Assembly: GCF_011605345.1 (NCBI RefSeq)
Contig: NZ_JAAOXM010000009.1
Location: 1-64,000, forward strand
Origin: Burkholderia sp. D-99
GTDB taxonomy: Bacteria > Pseudomonadota > Gammaproteobacteria > Burkholderiales > Burkholderiaceae
Length of the DNA: 64,000 nt
Reading direction: 5' to 3'
The notes under the pieces were generated by a model. That model ran no database searches. It saw nothing but the letters and a program-made list of their open reading frames with translations, and was not told where the DNA came from. Made by a program: the position numbers and the translations under genes. Shown in pieces: positions 43,329 to 51,764 of this stretch (position 1 is its first letter; each line of letters begins with the position of its first letter).

Positions 43329-43354
43329 GCGCGCCGGCTCGAAGGCCGGCGCGC
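43329..43354. terminator. hairpin after phnY
   Basis: A ten-pair perfect GC stem (43329-43338 with 43345-43354) lies 17 bp past phnY and before a convergent gene. There is no T run. Confidence 0.5.
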
Positions 43355-43398
43355 GGAATGTCTGGCGGGATGCAGCCGCAGCGGCCGTCAGGCGACGG

Positions 43399-43671
43399 TC
43401 AATCGTCGTCGCCGTGGTGATGTCGCCAGCCGCGATGCCAGCCGTTGTCGTGCCGGTAGCGGCGATAGCGATAGTCGCCGTAGTACGGGCCGTAATAGAC
43501 GGGCGCCGGCTCGTACACGACGGGCGGCGGCGCGTAGTAGACAGGCGGTGGCGCCTCGATCACCGGCCCCGGCACGCCGAAGTACACGCCGATGTCGGTG
43601 TGCGCGAATGCGCTTGCCGACAGGCAGGCGGTCGCGATGCCGACGGCGCAGGACAACAGGATGCGTTTCAT
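43399..43671 (-). CDS. small Pro/Tyr-rich secreted protein
   Basis: The 90-residue protein has a Sec signal (MKRILLSCAVGIATACLSASAFA), a short IGVYFGVPGP strand, then repeated P-P-V-Y-Y units and a Tyr/Arg/His-rich tail (DYRYRRYRHDNGWHRGWRHHH). Proteins of this PXXY type are common in Burkholderia envelopes; function is unknown. ACGGAG lies about ten bases before the ATG at 43671. Confidence 0.85.
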   Translation of the reverse strand: MKRILLSCAVGIATACLSASAFAHTDIGVYFGVPGPVIEAPPPVYYAPPPVVYEPAPVYYGPYYGDYRYRRYRHDNGWHRGWRHHHGDDD

Positions 43672-43997
43672 TTGCCGTTCACTCCGTTCGTGGGTGCGAA
43701 GGCCCGCGAGCAATCGGTTCACCTGTCTTCATGGTACGTAGCGTGTGCCGAATGGGTGATACCGCGGTGTCGCTTCTGTAACTGCCGGTAACGAGCCGTC
43801 GGCCGGGTCGACGCGCGGGGTTGCGACGGATTTCGTCAGTGGAATGAGTGGTTGATCGGTGCGTTATTCGATCGGCTCATATGGTTAGCCGATTTGCGTT
43901 TTTGCCGGGCCTCGACGCGTCGGTAGAATTCGCGGACCTCTCGAACGGCACGCGCGTGCCGCGGGATCATTCCCTCCAATCATTCGGGGTCCGCACC
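43672..43997. other. intergenic region before the amino-acid ABC transporter
   Basis: This 326-bp stretch between divergent genes presumably holds both promoters. I do not see a coding frame or a clear operator. Confidence 0.4.
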
Positions 43998-44780
43998 ATG
44001 AAATTTCTTCGCTCCATCCTGGTCGTCGCCATGCTGCAGGCCATTTCGGTCACGAGCGTACTGGCTGCCGACGACCTGTCGCAGATCAAGTCGTCCGGCG
44101 TGTTCCGGGTTGGTACCGAAGGGACGTACGCGCCGTTCACGTACCACGACGAGAGCGGCAAGCTGACCGGCTTCGACGTCGACATCGCGACCGCGATCGC
44201 GCAGCGTCTCGGCGTGAAGCCGCAGTTCGTCGAAGGCAAGTGGGACGGGTTGATCGCGGGCCTCGACGTGAACCGCTACGACGCGGTCGTCAACGAAGTG
44301 TCGATCACCGACGCGCGCAAGGCGAAATACGATTTCTCCACGCCGTACATCACGTCGCGCGCGGTGCTGATCGTGCGCGCGGACAACACGACGATCCGCT
44401 CGTTCGACGACCTCAAGGGCAAGAAATCCGCGAACACGCTGACCAGCAATTTCGGCAAGCTCGCGGCCGCGCACGGCGCGGATGTCGTGCCCGTGCAGGG
44501 CTTCAACGAATCGATCGACCTGCTGAGCTCGGGGCGCGTCGACGCGACGATCAACGATTCGCTGTCGTACCTCGATTTCCGCAAGCACAAGCCGGACGCG
44601 AAACTGAAGATCGCGGCGACCGACACGGGTGGCGCCAGCGACGCATCGGGCGTGCTGCTGCGCAAGGGCAGTCCCGCGCTGGTGGCCGCGATCGACAAGG
44701 CGCTCGCGGACATCAAGGCCGACGGCACCTACGCGAAGATCTCGCAGAAGTATTTCGGTCGCGACGTGTCGCAGCCGTGA
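43998..44780 (+). CDS. amino-acid ABC transporter substrate-binding protein
   Basis: The 260-residue periplasmic protein has a signal peptide ending SVLA (about residue 24) and a type II binding fold: GVFRVGTEGTYAPFTYHD, GFDVDIATAIAQRL, KWDGLIAGLDVNRYDAVVN. It resembles cystine-binding FliY/TcyJ proteins, so cystine or another polar amino acid is the likely ligand. It is first in a three-gene operon. Confidence 0.9.
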   Translation: MKFLRSILVVAMLQAISVTSVLAADDLSQIKSSGVFRVGTEGTYAPFTYHDESGKLTGFDVDIATAIAQRLGVKPQFVEGKWDGLIAGLDVNRYDAVVNEVSITDARKAKYDFSTPYITSRAVLIVRADNTTIRSFDDLKGKKSANTLTSNFGKLAAAHGADVVPVQGFNESIDLLSSGRVDATINDSLSYLDFRKHKPDAKLKIAATDTGGASDASGVLLRKGSPALVAAIDKALADIKADGTYAKISQKYFGRDVSQP

Positions 44781-44794
44781 CGCGAGGCTGAACG

Positions 44795-45475
44795 ATGCCG
44801 GCCTGGCTTCACCTGATGGCGGAATCGCTGCGGCCCCTGCTCGTCGCGGGGCTCGTGTTCACGGTTCCGCTCACGCTTGTGTCGTTCGCGATCGGCCTGC
44901 TGCTCGCATTCGGCGCGGCGCTCGTGCGGCTGTTCGGGCCGCGCTGGGCGCAGGCCGCCGTGCGCTTCTATATCTGGCTGTTTCGCGGTTCGCCGCTGCT
45001 CGTGCAACTGTTCGTGATCTTCTACGGCCTGCCGAGCGTCGGCATCGTGCTCGATCCGCTGACGGCCGCCGTGATCGGCTTCTCGCTGAACGTCGGCGCC
45101 TACAACGCGGAGGTGATTCGCGGCGTGATCGAATCGATTCCGAAGGGACAGTGGGAGGCTGCGTACTCGATGGCGATGACGCGCCCGCAGGCACTGCGCC
45201 GCGCGATCCTGCCGCAGGCCGCGCGCGTCGCGCTGCCGGCGCTGTCGAATTCGTTCATTTCGCTCGTGAAGGACACGTCGCTCGCGGCCGTGCTGACCGT
45301 GCCGGAGATCTTCCAGGCCGCACAGCGGATCGCGGCCGTGACCTACGAGCCGATGATTCTCTATACGGAAGCCGCGCTGATCTACCTGCTGCTCAGTTCG
45401 GTGCTGTCCACGCTGCAGCGCCGCCTCGAAACCCGCTTCGGCCGTCATGCGCTGTTCCAGGCGGAGTGGCGATGA
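44795..45475 (+). CDS. amino-acid ABC transporter permease
   Basis: The 226-residue HisM-type permease has about five membrane helices and the EAA loop EAAYSMAMTRPQALRRAILPQA at about 125-146. The substrate-side motif IWLFRGSPLLVQLF is near 63. It starts 14 bp after the binding-protein gene and its stop overlaps the ATPase start by four bases. Confidence 0.93.
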   Translation: MPAWLHLMAESLRPLLVAGLVFTVPLTLVSFAIGLLLAFGAALVRLFGPRWAQAAVRFYIWLFRGSPLLVQLFVIFYGLPSVGIVLDPLTAAVIGFSLNVGAYNAEVIRGVIESIPKGQWEAAYSMAMTRPQALRRAILPQAARVALPALSNSFISLVKDTSLAAVLTVPEIFQAAQRIAAVTYEPMILYTEAALIYLLLSSVLSTLQRRLETRFGRHALFQAEWR

Positions 45476-46230
45476 TCCGGCTCGAACGCATCGACAAGTC
45501 GTTCGGCACGCATCGTGTGTTGCACGGGATCGATCTCGCGTTGCAGCCCGGCAGCGTGACGGCATTGATCGGACCGTCCGGCAGCGGCAAGAGCACGCTG
45601 CTGCGTTGCGTGAACCTGCTCGAAGTGCCCGAGACAGGTGCGCTGACGGTCGGCGACGCACGCATCGACTTCTCGCCGGCGCACCGGCCGGCGCGCGACG
45701 CCGTGTTCGCGGTGCGCCGACAGACCGGCATGGTGTTCCAGAATTTTCAGTTGTTTCCGCACCTGAGCGTCGTGCAGAACGTGATGGAAGGGCTCGTCAC
45801 GGTGCAGCGCTGGCCGCGCGAACGGGCCCGCGAACGCGCGCTCGCGCTGCTCGAGAAGGTTGGCATTGCGAACAAGGCCGACGCGTGGCCCGGCACGTTG
45901 TCGGGTGGCCAACAGCAACGCGTCGCGATCGCACGTGCGCTTGCGCCGTCGCCGCAGGTGCTGTTGTGCGACGAGCCGACGTCGGCACTCGATCCGGAGT
46001 TGTCCGTCGAAGTCGTCGAGGTGTTGCGCCAGCTTGCGCGCGAAGGCACGACGATGCTGATGGCGACGCACGACCTGCGCCTGGCCGCGTCGATCGCACA
46101 CGATGCGGTGTTTCTCGCGGAGGGGCGCATCGTCGAGGCCGGTGCATCGCGCGACCTGTTCGGCGACCCGCGCGATCCGCGCACCGCGAAGTTCGTGTCG
46201 ACGCTCGCGCAGGGCGTGCCGGTGTTCTGA
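45472..46230 (+). CDS. amino-acid ABC transporter ATP-binding protein
   Basis: The 252-residue ATPase has Walker A LIGPSGSGKSTLLR (about 31-44), signature LSGGQQQRVAIARAL, Walker B VLLCDEPTSALDPE and the switch histidine in MATHDLRL. It energises the upstream permease. The ATG overlaps the permease stop (ATGA), so the two are translationally coupled. A heptanucleotide repeat begins three bases after its stop. Confidence 0.94.
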   Translation: MIRLERIDKSFGTHRVLHGIDLALQPGSVTALIGPSGSGKSTLLRCVNLLEVPETGALTVGDARIDFSPAHRPARDAVFAVRRQTGMVFQNFQLFPHLSVVQNVMEGLVTVQRWPRERARERALALLEKVGIANKADAWPGTLSGGQQQRVAIARALAPSPQVLLCDEPTSALDPELSVEVVEVLRQLAREGTTMLMATHDLRLAASIAHDAVFLAEGRIVEAGASRDLFGDPRDPRTAKFVSTLAQGVPVF

Positions 46231-46233
46231 CGC

Positions 46234-46317
46234 GACACGGGACACGGGACAAGCGACACGGGACACGCGACAAGCGACAAGCGACAAGCGACAAGCGACA
46301 AGCGACAAGCGACAAGC
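46234..46317. repeat. tandem 7-bp repeat, twelve units
   Basis: Twelve consecutive seven-base units fill 84 bp. Units 3 and 6-12 are GACAAGC. Units 1, 2 and 4 are GACACGG and unit 5 is GACACGC. The array lies three bases after the ATPase stop and 13 bp before the end of the convergent hydrolase gene. A pure run of seven identical units at one end suggests recent slippage, so copy number probably varies between strains. Confidence 0.95.
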
Positions 46318-46330
46318 GGTACAGGCGGCG

Positions 46331-47146
46331 TCAACCTTGCCCGGGCCAGTCGAGTACCGCCGCGACGATCGCTTCCGGCGCATCTTCCTGCACCAGGTGG
46401 CCCGCGCGCGGCACCCTGATCAGCTGGCCGTGGGCGATGCGATCGGCAAGCGCCTGCCCCTGTTCGAGCGGAATCCACGCGTCGTCTTCGCCCCACACGA
46501 TGCGCACCGGAAAATCCGGCGGCGCATAACGGGCCTCGGCTTCCTCGATGTAGCGCTGGCGCATCTGCGCGATCTGCCGATAGAACGCGGGCTGGCCGGC
46601 TGGCGTGAGCCACGGCGCGCGGTAGATCGACAGCGCCTCGTCGCTTAGCGGCCGGGCGACCGCATTGCCGAGATAGGCCGACACGAGCGCGTGATGCGCA
46701 TACGAGGGCAATCCGGTGAAGGCGGCTTCGTGCTGCGCGACGTGGCGCACGAACGGCGAACCCTGCGGCGCAATCGCGACCGGATTCACGAGCGTGAGAT
46801 CCGCATAGGCGACGCCGTCGAGAAAGTGCGCGCGCAGCACGGTTGCGCCGCCGTAGTCATGCGCGAGCACGCGCGGTCGCGAAATTTTCCACGCGTCGAG
46901 CATCGCGCCGAACAGCATGTTCTGGCGGCCGAGCGACACGTCCGCATCCGGCATGTCGGATTGACCGTAGCCGAGCAGGTCGTAGAAGAACACGCGATGA
47001 CGCCGCGCGAGCCACGGCGCGATCCGGCGCCACACTTGCGACGAGAACGGCGTGCCATGCACGAGCACGAGCGGCGGGCCTTCGCCGAGCATTCCCCAGG
47101 CAATCCGGTGGCCTTCGAAATTGAAGCGGTTGGCGAGTTCGAGCAT
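46331..47146 (-). CDS. alpha/beta hydrolase (haloalkane dehalogenase-like)
   Basis: The 271-residue protein has the hydrolase fold with oxyanion motif VHGTPFSSQVW (about 29-39), a nucleophile elbow AHDYGGAT in which aspartate is the nucleophile, and a second acid in VWGEDDAW. The catalytic histidine is in AGHLVQEDAPE. The Asp nucleophile is as in haloalkane dehalogenases and epoxide hydrolases; the substrate is unknown. It is divergent from the CGNR gene, with an operator-like palindrome between them. Confidence 0.88.
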   Translation of the reverse strand: MLELANRFNFEGHRIAWGMLGEGPPLVLVHGTPFSSQVWRRIAPWLARRHRVFFYDLLGYGQSDMPDADVSLGRQNMLFGAMLDAWKISRPRVLAHDYGGATVLRAHFLDGVAYADLTLVNPVAIAPQGSPFVRHVAQHEAAFTGLPSYAHHALVSAYLGNAVARPLSDEALSIYRAPWLTPAGQPAFYRQIAQMRQRYIEEAEARYAPPDFPVRIVWGEDDAWIPLEQGQALADRIAHGQLIRVPRAGHLVQEDAPEAIVAAVLDWPGQG

Positions 47147-47160
47147 CGGCCTCTCCGTGC

Positions 47161-47187
47161 TAACCTGTTTTGGTTGCTAACAGGTTA
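47161..47187. promoter_or_regulatory. operator-like inverted repeat between hydrolase and CGNR genes
   Basis: TAACCTGTT (47161-47169) and AACAGGTTA (47179-47187) form a perfect nine-base inverted repeat with a nine-base spacer. It lies 15 bp upstream of the hydrolase start and 41 bp upstream of the CGNR gene. A dimeric regulator, plausibly the CGNR protein, could bind it. Confidence 0.6.
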
Positions 47188-47227
47188 CTCCGGATTGTCC
47201 GGGTATGAAACCAATAGGTGCAAATAA

Positions 47228-47842
47228 ATGGTTACTCGACACGAGCCCGCGCGACACGCGCCTGAATGGAGCGCAGCCGATTTCGTCGGCGGCCATCCGG
47301 CGCTCGACTTCCTCAACACGGTGGCCGACACGGGCAAGACGCGCGACGCGGACAAGCTCGTCGACTGGCCGGCCGTGCATGCGTGGGCGGAACGATCGGG
47401 GTTGCTGGCGCCGGCCGATCTGGTGCGGCTTCTGCGTCATGCCCGGCAGGACGACGCTGACGCGCTGGTGGCACTGCATCGTTTTCGCGAGGACGCTTAC
47501 ACGGCGATCGCGCACCTGACGGCCGGAGGTGGCGGCACTGCCGGCGCACGCGCGGCGGGCCGGCTCGCCGTCGCGATTCGCGAAGCGATCGGGCGCAGCG
47601 CGTTCGACGCGGTCGGCGGCCGGTTTGCGTGGCGGCCCGACGCGCGCGCCGCGTCGCGCTGGGTCGACGCGTCCGCACTCGGCTTCGAGCAACTGCTGCG
47701 CAGCGACGATTTCGCGCGGGTGCGGCAGTGTGGCCGGTGCACGTGGTTCTTCGTCGATCGCGGCCGCGGCGTCGGGCGTCGCTGGTGCGACATGCGCACC
47801 TGCGGAAACCGCGCGAAGGTGGAAGCGTTCAGGGAGCGGTGA
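47228..47842 (+). CDS. CGNR zinc-finger transcriptional regulator
   Basis: The 204-residue protein has the ABATE-type N-terminal domain (FVGGHPALDFLNTVADTG) and the C-terminal CGNR finger: cysteines in RQCGRCTWFFVD and WCDMRTCGNRAKVEAF. Members are stress-related or metabolite-responsive regulators. The divergent hydrolase is its likely target. Confidence 0.9.
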   Translation: MVTRHEPARHAPEWSAADFVGGHPALDFLNTVADTGKTRDADKLVDWPAVHAWAERSGLLAPADLVRLLRHARQDDADALVALHRFREDAYTAIAHLTAGGGGTAGARAAGRLAVAIREAIGRSAFDAVGGRFAWRPDARAASRWVDASALGFEQLLRSDDFARVRQCGRCTWFFVDRGRGVGRRWCDMRTCGNRAKVEAFRER

Positions 47843-47896
47843 CGCGCGCGCCGGGCCGGTTGGCGTGCCGCGCGGTGGTCAGCCGGCGCGCGAACG

Positions 47897-48799
47897 TCAT
47901 TGTGCGATTTCGTGCGGCGGGTGTTCCGGCCACAGCGTCGCGGCGATGAACAGCCCGGCCGCGAGGAACGGCGCGCCGATCGCGAACAGGATGGCCGTGA
48001 GGCCCCAGTGATCCCAGAAGCGGTCGACGACAGCGCGCTCGGGGGTGACGGGGTCGTACAGCACGTTGACTGCGTCGCCTTCGTGCAGCCCCGGATGCGA
48101 CGACGCCGAGCCCTGGGCGAACGTGATCTGGCGTCCGCTGTCGGTCGTGAACGCGACGATCGCCGAATACAGCGACGTGCGTGCGCGGGGCGAGCGCGCG
48201 TTTTTCGCGATCTCGACGACATGGCCGGTGGAACGCGCATAGTGGTGGATGATCTGCCACTGGCGCAGGCCGGCCGCGCCGGCGCCGGCGACGAAGCCCG
48301 TGCCGATCGCGATCGGAATCAGGACGATCGCGATATTCCAGCGGCTGCGTGCGTGCTTGCGGGCGGGGTGGGCCGGTGGTGACTCGGATGACCGGCGGCG
48401 CTCGCCGGCGATCAGCAGGCCGGCGATCGCGAACGACGCGATGGCGAGCAGCGCCGGCACGATCGCCGGAAACCAGCGTTGCGCGAAATCGTCGATCAGC
48501 GCGGGGCGTTCGGGGTGGCTGGGGTCGAGCCAGATCTCGACGTTCTCGCCGATGTCGTAGGCGGGGACGGTCGATGCGGTATTGCCGGCGATTTCGCGGC
48601 GTTGGCCGTCGTTCGCAAGGTACGCGACGATCGGCCGGTACGCGCGCATCGCGTCGCTGTCCTGCACGATGCGCACGACCGTGCCCGGCGCGCGGACCAG
48701 CTGGCCGGTCGCCTGGCCGGCCGTCACGGCGAGCATGCCGGACAGCACGAGCAGCACGACGCCGAGCGCCATGGCGACGAGCGCGTCCTTACCCGGCAT
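47897..48799 (-). CDS. DUF3592-like membrane protein with internal duplication
   Basis: The 300-residue protein has four membrane segments (about 5-30, 115-140, 160-185 and 270-292) and two soluble modules of about 75 residues. Each module has the pattern GxVVxI... then GENVEIWLDPSHPERPALIDDF or GDAVNVLYDPVTPERAVVDRF. This is an internal duplication of a DUF3592-type domain. I start at MPGKDALVAM (48799); an upstream ATG at 48943 is also open, and neither has a good ribosome-binding site. Function is unknown. Confidence 0.82.
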   Translation of the reverse strand: MPGKDALVAMALGVVLLVLSGMLAVTAGQATGQLVRAPGTVVRIVQDSDAMRAYRPIVAYLANDGQRREIAGNTASTVPAYDIGENVEIWLDPSHPERPALIDDFAQRWFPAIVPALLAIASFAIAGLLIAGERRRSSESPPAHPARKHARSRWNIAIVLIPIAIGTGFVAGAGAAGLRQWQIIHHYARSTGHVVEIAKNARSPRARTSLYSAIVAFTTDSGRQITFAQGSASSHPGLHEGDAVNVLYDPVTPERAVVDRFWDHWGLTAILFAIGAPFLAAGLFIAATLWPEHPPHEIAQ

Positions 48800-49115
48800 G
48801 ACCGGATCCGGTTCGTGCTTCGCACTGCGGATTCCGGCTTGATCGGGGGCGTGGCGTGTCCCGACGGACTGGCCGATATCGGCGCAACCTGGCTCTCTGA
48901 ATGGTCGCGTCCCGTTCACATGCTTCCATGTCTGACGTCCCATGCTCTCTCAGTGCCGGCGGGCAAGCGGCAGTGCTTGCGCCGGTCGTGTGATATTTGT
49001 CGGACGATTCTAGCGGAAACGATGCGGAAGATGCGTGCGGTCGCGTACCGGGGGAGGCGTGCACCCCGGAGCGAGGCGACGTAAATGGAAGGCAGCAGGA
49101 AAACGGCGTAAACGG
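48800..49115. other. intergenic region
   Basis: Upstream of the DUF3592 gene and beyond the tRNA terminator I see no further gene. The 5' part may encode an N-terminal extension of the DUF3592 protein (to 48943). Confidence 0.45.
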
Positions 49116-49148
49116 AAAAGGCCGGTCAGCTTGCGCTGACCGGCCTTT
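49116..49148 (-). terminator. terminator of tRNA-Lys
   Basis: A long stem (AAAGGCCGGTCAGC, 49117-49130, with its complement at 49135-49148) encloses a TTGC loop and ends in TTTT on the minus strand. It is eight bases beyond the tRNA 3' end. Confidence 0.85.
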
Positions 49149-49155
49149 GAATTCC

Positions 49156-49231
49156 TGGTGGGGCGTGAGTGACTCGAACACTCGACCTACGGATTAAGAG
49201 TCCGCTGCTCTACCAACTGAGCTAACGCCCC
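49156..49231 (-). tRNA. tRNA-Lys (anticodon CTT)
   Basis: The 76-base sequence folds as a tRNA: acceptor GGGGCGT/ACGCCCC, D-arm AGCTCAGTTGGTAGAGC, anticodon loop CTCTTAA with anticodon CTT, T-loop GTTCGAGTC and encoded CCA. It reads AAG codons, the dominant lysine codon in this GC-rich genome. Confidence 0.96.
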
Positions 49232-49421
49232 CAACAGAAGAAAGATTATGCACGAGCATTTCAGGCTTAGCAAGCCCTTTCTGCGAATCTCCTGAAAATA
49301 TTTCGTCACGACGACGGCAGCTGTCGGTCAGATAACGAGCGATCGTACTTCCCGTGCTCCCGGTATGATGACGCCACACGTGTTGCGCGGCGGTCGCGCA
49401 ACGCTTTCTGGGCTTTCGAAG

Positions 49422-49826
49422 ATGGACGAAAACGCAGTCCGCGAATTGCTGGATCGCCTGCTGGCCCCCTGGGTCCGCTCGCTCGGTCTGGCTCCCGTGT
49501 CGATCGGCGACGACAGCGTCACGCTGCGCCTGCCGTTTTCCGGCGAATTCCGCCATTCGGGCGGCGTGATCTGCGGCCAGGTGTTCACGGCGGCCGCCGA
49601 CACCGCGATGGTGGTCGCGATCTCGGCCGCGCTCGGCGAGTTCCGGCCGATGACGACCGTGTCGTTGAACACGAACTTCATGCGTCCCGTGCGCAAGGGC
49701 GACGTACTCGTCACCGCGCGCGTGCTGCGGATGGGCCGCAACCTCGTATTCGGCGAAGTCGAGCTGTTCGACGAAGACGGCAAGATGGCCGTGCACGCGA
49801 CGTCGACCTACGCGCTCGTCAGCTGA
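49422..49826 (+). CDS. PaaI-type thioesterase (hotdog fold)
   Basis: The 134-residue protein has the hotdog pattern of PaaI thioesterases: SGEFRHSGGVICGQVFTAAADTA holds the catalytic region, followed by TVSLNTNFMRPVRKGDVLVTARVLRMGRN. It should hydrolyse an acyl- or aryl-CoA; the substrate is unknown. I start at MDENAVRELL (49422). The patatin-like gene follows eight bases later and may be co-transcribed. Confidence 0.9.
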   Translation: MDENAVRELLDRLLAPWVRSLGLAPVSIGDDSVTLRLPFSGEFRHSGGVICGQVFTAAADTAMVVAISAALGEFRPMTTVSLNTNFMRPVRKGDVLVTARVLRMGRNLVFGEVELFDEDGKMAVHATSTYALVS

Positions 49827-49834
49827 GCGGCGCG

Positions 49835-50701
49835 ATGTTCGACCAGATCGTCTTTGCGGGCGGCGGCAATCGCTGCTGGTGGCAGGCCGGCTTCTGGGAC
49901 GTCGCGCAGCCGGCGCTCGGCTTGCGCCCGCGCGTGATCACCGGTATCTCGGCCGGCGCGGCGACCGCGTGCATGCTGTATACACGCGACGCCGCATGGG
50001 TGATGCGCTATTACGAAGAGGCGCTGCGCCACAACCGGAAGAATGCGTACTGGGGCAACCTGTTCGGGCGCGAGCCCGTGTTTCCGCACTACCGGATTTA
50101 CCGTCAGGCGCTGCTCGACATCTACGGCGAACCGTTCGCGAAGCTGGCCGCGGCGCCGGAGATCCGCATCGGCGTGTCGCACGTGCCGCGCTGGCTCGGT
50201 GCGCGCAGCGCAGTCGCCGCCGGTCTCGTCGCGTACAACATCGAGAAGTACGTGCGCAAGACGCTGCACCCGACGCTTGGGCGCACGCTCGGCTTTCGGC
50301 CCGAATTCGTGCGTGCGCAGGCCTGCACGCAAGTCGACGAACTCGCCGACCTGATCCTGCAGTCGTCCTGCACGCCGCCGTTTACGCCTGTGCTGCGCCG
50401 CGGCGGCCGGCCCGTGCTCGACGGCGGGATGGTCGACAACGTACCGGTCGATGCGCTCGACCCGACACCGGGCGACGTGCTGGTGCTCGTCACGCGGCTG
50501 TATCCGCGACCGCAGATGTTCACGGTTGCGCATGGCGAGCAGCGTCGGCTGTACGTCCAGCCATCGAGCAAGGTACCGATTTCGAGTTGGGATTACACGA
50601 GCCCGTCGCAGATGCGGCATGCGTACGACCTCGGGCGGCGCGACGGCGAGCATTTCCTCACGCGCGTCGGCGCGATGACGGGCGGCCGCGTGGCCGCCTG
50701 A
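49835..50701 (+). CDS. patatin-like phospholipase
   Basis: The 288-residue protein has the patatin signature: FAGGGNRCWWQAGFW for the oxyanion hole (residues 7-21), nucleophile GISAG (about 37-41) and catalytic aspartate in DGGMVDNVP (about 200). Ser and Asp are both present, so it is probably an active lipid acyl hydrolase. No signal peptide is seen. It starts eight bases after the thioesterase gene. Confidence 0.92.
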   Translation: MFDQIVFAGGGNRCWWQAGFWDVAQPALGLRPRVITGISAGAATACMLYTRDAAWVMRYYEEALRHNRKNAYWGNLFGREPVFPHYRIYRQALLDIYGEPFAKLAAAPEIRIGVSHVPRWLGARSAVAAGLVAYNIEKYVRKTLHPTLGRTLGFRPEFVRAQACTQVDELADLILQSSCTPPFTPVLRRGGRPVLDGGMVDNVPVDALDPTPGDVLVLVTRLYPRPQMFTVAHGEQRRLYVQPSSKVPISSWDYTSPSQMRHAYDLGRRDGEHFLTRVGAMTGGRVAA

Positions 50702-50721
50702 CGATCGTGAATGGAGGAGCG

Positions 50722-50744
50722 GGGCCGCGCGGCGTGCGCGGCCC
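50722..50744. terminator. hairpin between convergent genes
   Basis: GGGCCGCGC (50722-50730) pairs perfectly with GCGCGGCCC (50736-50744) across a five-base loop, between the patatin-like and dehydrogenase stops. There is no T run, so termination efficiency is uncertain. Confidence 0.5.
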
Positions 50745-50750
50745 GTGCGG

Positions 50751-51764
50751 TCAGCGCTTGCGGATCGGTGTCAGCGCTTCCGGGTTGGCAACGCTCGACA
50801 TGTCGCCGTCGTCGAACGCGAGGATGTTGCGGAACGCCGCGCTGAAGTAGAGCTCGTAGCTTTCGCGCTCGACGTAGCCGATGTGCGGCGTGCAGATCAC
50901 GTTTTCCATCCGCAGCAGGCTGTAGCCCTGCAGGATCGGCTCGCTCTCGAACACGTCGATCGCGACCATCCCCGGACGGTTGTGTGACAGCGCGTTGACC
51001 AGTGCATTTTCCTCGAGCAGTTCGGCGCGGCTCGTGTTGACGAGCAGCGACGTCGGCTTCATCCGCATCAGGTCTTCCTGCTTCACGATCCCGCGCGTGT
51101 CGTCATGCATGCGCAGGTGCAGCGACAGCACGTCGCTCTGCTCGAACAGCGCTTCACGGCTTTCGGCGGCCGTGTAGCCGTCGGCGCGCGCGGCCTCGAG
51201 CGAGTGCTCGCGGCCCCAGATCAGCACGTTCATCCCGAACGCCTTGCCGTAGCCGGCAACCAGCCGGCCGATCTTGCCGTAGCCCCAGATGCCGAGCGTC
51301 TGGCCGCGCAGCACCTGGCCGAGGCCGAAGTTCGGCGGCATGGCCGACGTCTTCAGGCCCGACTGCTGCCAGGCACCCTGCTTCAGGTTCGCGACGTACT
51401 GCGGAATGCGTCGCTGGGCGGCCATCACGAGCGCCCAGGTCAGCTCGGCGGGGGCAACCGGCGAGCCCGTGCCTTCGAGCACCGCGATGCCGCGGTCGGT
51501 GCAGGCCTCGAGATCGATGTGGCTCGATACGCGGCCGGTCTGGCTGATCATGCGCAGGTTCGGCAGCTTGGCGAGCAGTTGCGACGAAATCGGGGTTCGT
51601 TCGCGAATCAGCACGAGCGCCTCGACTTCCGCCAGACGGCTGGCGAGTTGCCCCAATCCGCGCACCGTATTGTTGAAGACCTTCACGTCGTGGTCGGCAA
51701 GCATCTCGAAGCAGTTCAGCTTGCGGACGGCGTCCTGGTAGTCGTCGAGGATGGCAATTTTCAT
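50751..51764 (-). CDS. D-2-hydroxyacid dehydrogenase
   Basis: The 337-residue NAD-dependent enzyme has the cofactor loop GIWGYGKIGRLVAG (about 149-162). The catalytic arginine is in NTSRAELLEE, the glutamate in VFESEPILQ and the histidine in CTPHIGYVE. It resembles the phosphoglycerate-dehydrogenase-like branch of unknown substrate. The start is at MKIAILDDYQDAV (51764). It is divergent from the following LysR gene. Confidence 0.92.
   Translation of the reverse strand: MKIAILDDYQDAVRKLNCFEMLADHDVKVFNNTVRGLGQLASRLAEVEALVLIRERTPISSQLLAKLPNLRMISQTGRVSSHIDLEACTDRGIAVLEGTGSPVAPAELTWALVMAAQRRIPQYVANLKQGAWQQSGLKTSAMPPNFGLGQVLRGQTLGIWGYGKIGRLVAGYGKAFGMNVLIWGREHSLEAARADGYTAAESREALFEQSDVLSLHLRMHDDTRGIVKQEDLMRMKPTSLLVNTSRAELLEENALVNALSHNRPGMVAIDVFESEPILQGYSLLRMENVICTPHIGYVERESYELYFSAAFRNILAFDDGDMSSVANPEALTPIRKR

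Noticed and set aside
46234..46317. Short direct repeats considered as a CRISPR remnant
   Set aside because: Units are seven bases and contiguous, with no spacers. It is a simple tandem repeat.
49156..49231. The tRNA-Lys gene considered as an attachment site for an integrated element
   Set aside because: No integrase gene and no repeat of the tRNA 3' end was seen nearby; neighbours look like core genes.
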